Source: Porphyromonadaceae bacterium UBA7176 (lineage in GTDB: Bacteria > Bacteroidota > Bacteroidia > Bacteroidales > Muribaculaceae). Taken from it: DNA of 64,000 bases. A program made the position numbers and the translations under genes. Numbering within the stretch: the stretch's first letter is position 1; each line of letters begins with the position of its first letter. This document shows positions 61,430-64,000 of this stretch, in pieces. Where the stretch lies: the NCBI GenBank assembly GCA_002491245.1, contig DKVO01000028.1, positions 1 through 64,000 on the forward strand. Reading direction: 5' to 3'. The notes beneath the pieces were generated by a model. The model searched no databases, had not been told where the DNA came from, and was given only the letters and a program-made list of their open reading frames with translations.

Positions 61430-62760
61430 AAATCGTAATAGCCGGAGCCGGCGAAGTAGGCTCTCATCTTGCCAAACTCCTCAGCAACGAGGAGCAGGAC
61501 ATCATGCTGGTCGACGACAACGCCGGACGCCTTGCCGTACTCGATGCCAACTACAATCTCATGACAGTCGCCGGCAGCCCTACCTCTTTCGCCACACTCC
61601 GCGAAGCCGGGGCAGGCAACTGCGATCTTTTCATCGCCGTAACGCCCTACGAATCAAACAATATCGTAGCCTGCTCGATAGCCAAGAACCTTGGCGCGAC
61701 CACAACTGTGGCCCGTATCGACTCCTACGAATTCATGGACCCGGCCAATGCCAAACACGTCCGTCACATGGGAGTAGACCGTGTGATCTACCCCGAATAT
61801 CTTGCCGCTCAAGAGATTATCGGTGCACTCAAGCGCACATGGGCACGCAACTGGTTTGAGCTCCACGACGGCCGCATCATACTGGCCGGCGTCAAGATAC
61901 GTCAGGGAGCACCTATCGCCGGCATGAAGCTCAAGGATTTCGCGTTCACGAACCGCAATTTCCACGTATCGGCAATCAAACGCAACCACGAGACAATCAT
62001 ACCACGCGGCGACGACCGCATCGACGCCGGCGACATACTCTACTTCACCACCACCCGAGACCATATCGAAGAACTCATATCGCTCACCGGCAAAACTGAA
62101 CAACGCGTCAAGCGCGTGCTCATCATGGGTGCTTCGAAAATAGCCATACGCCTCGTCAATCTCGGTCATGAGGAGTTTCGCTTCAAGATAATCGACGATG
62201 ACCTCGAACGCTGCAAACGCCTGCCACAGAAATGTCCGGAATGCGAGATAATCCACGGCGACGCCCGTGACCTCGACCTCCTCGCCGACATAGGTATCGC
62301 CGATATGGACGCTTTTGTCGCTCTTACCGACAGCAGCGAGACAAACATATTCACATGTCTCACAGCTAAAGAATTAGGCGTAAAGAAAACAGTGGCCGAC
62401 GTCGAGACCCTCCAGTTCATATCCCAGGCCGAGAACCTCAATATCGGTACTGTAGTCAACAAGAAACTGCTTGCGTCGAGCACCATATTCCAACTTCTTC
62501 TCGACGCCGACTCCTCGACGGCAAAATGCCTTGCCCTGGCCGATGCCGAGGTAGCCGAACTTGAGGCTCGTCCCGGCTCTAAAATCACCCATGCAGCCGT
62601 CAAGGACCTTACCCTACCTCGCGACCTCACCCTCGCCGGCCTGATAAGAGGCGACGAGGGTATGCTCATCACGGGCAACACGATCATCGAACCCGGCGAT
62701 CATGTGCTGGTGTTCTGTCTTGCCGGTGCACTTCATAAAGTAGAAAAACTCTTCAACTGA
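61426..62760 (+). CDS. trkA: Trk potassium transporter regulatory subunit
   Basis: The 444-aa cytoplasmic regulator has two tandem RCK units. The first NAD-binding motif GAGEVGSHLAKLL (about residues 6-18) is canonical. The second is altered (IMGASKIAIRLVNLG, about 227). Each is followed by a TrkA-C-like domain (around 140-215 and 365-444). It gates the TrkH channel encoded 1 bp downstream. dxs-trkA-trkH is a familiar order in Bacteroidales. Confidence 0.93.
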   Translation: MKIVIAGAGEVGSHLAKLLSNEEQDIMLVDDNAGRLAVLDANYNLMTVAGSPTSFATLREAGAGNCDLFIAVTPYESNNIVACSIAKNLGATTTVARIDSYEFMDPANAKHVRHMGVDRVIYPEYLAAQEIIGALKRTWARNWFELHDGRIILAGVKIRQGAPIAGMKLKDFAFTNRNFHVSAIKRNHETIIPRGDDRIDAGDILYFTTTRDHIEELISLTGKTEQRVKRVLIMGASKIAIRLVNLGHEEFRFKIIDDDLERCKRLPQKCPECEIIHGDARDLDLLADIGIADMDAFVALTDSSETNIFTCLTAKELGVKKTVADVETLQFISQAENLNIGTVVNKKLLASSTIFQLLLDADSSTAKCLALADAEVAELEARPGSKITHAAVKDLTLPRDLTLAGLIRGDEGMLITGNTIIEPGDHVLVFCLAGALHKVEKLFN

Positions 62761-62761
62761 T

Positions 62762-64000
62762 ATGCTTAAAATCGCCAGAGCCCACCTCATCAACTTCCGC
62801 CTGCTCATGCGCATCATGGGCTGGCTGCTGATGATAGAGGCCGGCTTCCTGATTTTTCCGGCCGTCACCAGCCTGGCTTACGGCGAGGACGACTGGTTGC
62901 CTTTTGCCGGAACGACAGCACTGACCGCATCGGTGGGCCTGTTGCTGGCATTCAGGTCGAGGCCTACAAGCCTTCACATGGGCAAACGCGATGGCTTCCT
63001 GCTCACCGCCCTGGTGTGGGTCGTCTTCTCATTGTTCGGCCTTATCCCATTCCTTTTCTGTAGCCATCACCTGAGCTTCAGCGACGCTTTTTTCGAGGCG
63101 ATGTCGGGCTTCACAACCACAGGAGCGTCGGTAATCAATTCGGTTAGCGAAATGAGCCACGGCATCCACCTCTGGCGAGCCATGATGCAATGGATAGGGG
63201 GCATGGGTATAATCCTGTTCACTCTGGCCGTAATCCCCATGCTCAACCACTCGGGCGGTATGCAGATGTTCAATGCCGAAGTGACCGGCATCACCCACGA
63301 CAAAATACGGCCTCGTATAAGCCAAACAGCCAAAAGTCTGTGGTTCATATATCTATCGCTTACACTGCTGCTCATATTGCTGCTTTGGGCCGGCCCCATG
63401 AGCCTTTTCGAGAGCGTGTGCCACGCCTTCGGCGCCATATCCACTGGCGGCTATTCAAGCAACAGTTCGGGCATCGCCGCCTGGCACGACTCGGTGTATA
63501 TCAAGTCGGTACTGATATTGTTCATGTTTCTCGGAGGTGTCAACTTCGGTCTGATGTTCAAGACTTTGCAAGGCAATTTCTCGGCCCTGCGCAAGAATGA
63601 TGTGTTCCGAGTCTACGTGAGCATCATCGCCATCATGCTTGCGCTGTTCGCTCTGGCCATATTGATCCGCGGCCAGTATGACGGCTGGCAGAGCGTGACG
63701 ATAGACCCACTGTTCCAGATCGTGTCGACCATCACATCGACAGGTTTCACGGTCAACAATTTCGAGTCGTGGGGCCCGTTTGTCCTCGCCCTCACCTTCG
63801 TGATGATGTTTTTCGGAGCCTGCGCCGGCAGCACCAGCGGCGGCGCCAAAATCGACCGCATACTCTATCTCTTCAAAAATGCCGATAATGAGCTCTACCG
63901 CTGTCTCTACCCCAATTCGATATTGTCGGTGAAGGTCAACGACCGTGTTGTCAATCCCGATCTGGTGTCGAAAATGATCGCATTCCTGTGCATCTACATG
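62762..64000 (+). CDS. trkH: Trk potassium uptake channel subunit (cut by window end)
   Basis: The visible 413 residues form the polytopic TrkH membrane subunit; the C-terminus lies beyond the window. Selectivity-filter-like motifs appear in the repeated pore regions: FTTTGASV, ISTGGYSS, TSTGFTVN and GSTSGGAK. It starts 1 bp after trkA and would bind TrkA on the cytoplasmic side for potassium uptake. Confidence 0.92.
   Translation, partial: MLKIARAHLINFRLLMRIMGWLLMIEAGFLIFPAVTSLAYGEDDWLPFAGTTALTASVGLLLAFRSRPTSLHMGKRDGFLLTALVWVVFSLFGLIPFLFCSHHLSFSDAFFEAMSGFTTTGASVINSVSEMSHGIHLWRAMMQWIGGMGIILFTLAVIPMLNHSGGMQMFNAEVTGITHDKIRPRISQTAKSLWFIYLSLTLLLILLLWAGPMSLFESVCHAFGAISTGGYSSNSSGIAAWHDSVYIKSVLILFMFLGGVNFGLMFKTLQGNFSALRKNDVFRVYVSIIAIMLALFALAILIRGQYDGWQSVTIDPLFQIVSTITSTGFTVNNFESWGPFVLALTFVMMFFGACAGSTSGGAKIDRILYLFKNADNELYRCLYPNSILSVKVNDRVVNPDLVSKMIAFLCIYM

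Noticed and set aside
1..64000. Prophage, CRISPR array, intact insertion sequence or toxin-antitoxin locus
   Set aside because: No integrase, transposase, phage structural gene, regularly spaced repeat array or recognisable toxin was found.

Overview
The window reads as chromosomal DNA of a gut Bacteroidales, most likely a Muribaculaceae relative (inference). The basis is the TAnnTTTGC-type -7 promoter boxes, often with TTTG about 18-20 bp upstream, the absence of Shine-Dalgarno sequences, families largely confined to Bacteroidetes (DUF4954, DUF4421, DUF2149, head-GIN proteins, OstA-like LptD, TIGR02757) and a glycan-oriented gene set. There is one tRNA gene, no rRNA, no prophage, no CRISPR array and no intact insertion sequence. 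Coding density is high, with many 4-bp ATGA overlaps.

Layout. 1-2.4 kb: tRNA-Val, a leftward GH76 mannanase and a rightward head-GIN protein. 2.4-8.1 kb: a coupled operon of MlaE/MlaF lipid-transport subunits, DNA polymerase III delta' and an AddB-like nuclease. 8.1-12.6 kb: a GH123 lipoprotein, a SIMPL protein and a DUF4954 beta-helix protein. 12.7-16.4 kb: a methionine operon (metY-metX-hom) behind a Met-rich leader peptide and a full 1:2 / 2:3 / 3:4 attenuator. 16.5-22.6 kb: ROK kinase, GH43 and ADP-ribosylglycohydrolase lipoproteins, an ECF sigma cluster and a formate/nitrite channel. 22.6-26.7 kb: ABC-F ATPase coupled to a TonB-dependent receptor. 26.7-31.2 kb: leftward rhaBATD operon. 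31.3-34.0 kb: LptD. 34.2-39.9 kb: Cys-rich Spy-like protein, rubrerythrin, a second ECF sigma factor, thioesterase, DprA, uridine phosphorylase, TIGR02757 and a small conserved protein. 40.0-42.6 kb: pheS and a DUF1846 protein. 42.8-49.7 kb: leftward DUF2723 membrane protein, polysaccharide deacetylase, QueG, DUF4421 and an 81-aa protein. 49.8-55.6 kb: leftward hmuSTUV-like heme module, interrupted by a MITE-like element. 55.7-64 kb: GH2 beta-galactosidase, a candidate small RNA, a 55-aa membrane protein, dxs, trkA and trkH (cut by the window end).

The most striking element is the methionine attenuator at 12762-12923. A 34-codon leader with eight internal Met codons precedes mutually exclusive stems and an intrinsic terminator placed directly before metY. 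Other points of note are the hmuSTUV module without adjacent hmuY/hmuR, the 156-bp AT-rich inverted-repeat element between hmuT and hmuU, a possible ~93-nt RNA before dxs, and several promoters that predict leaderless mRNAs.
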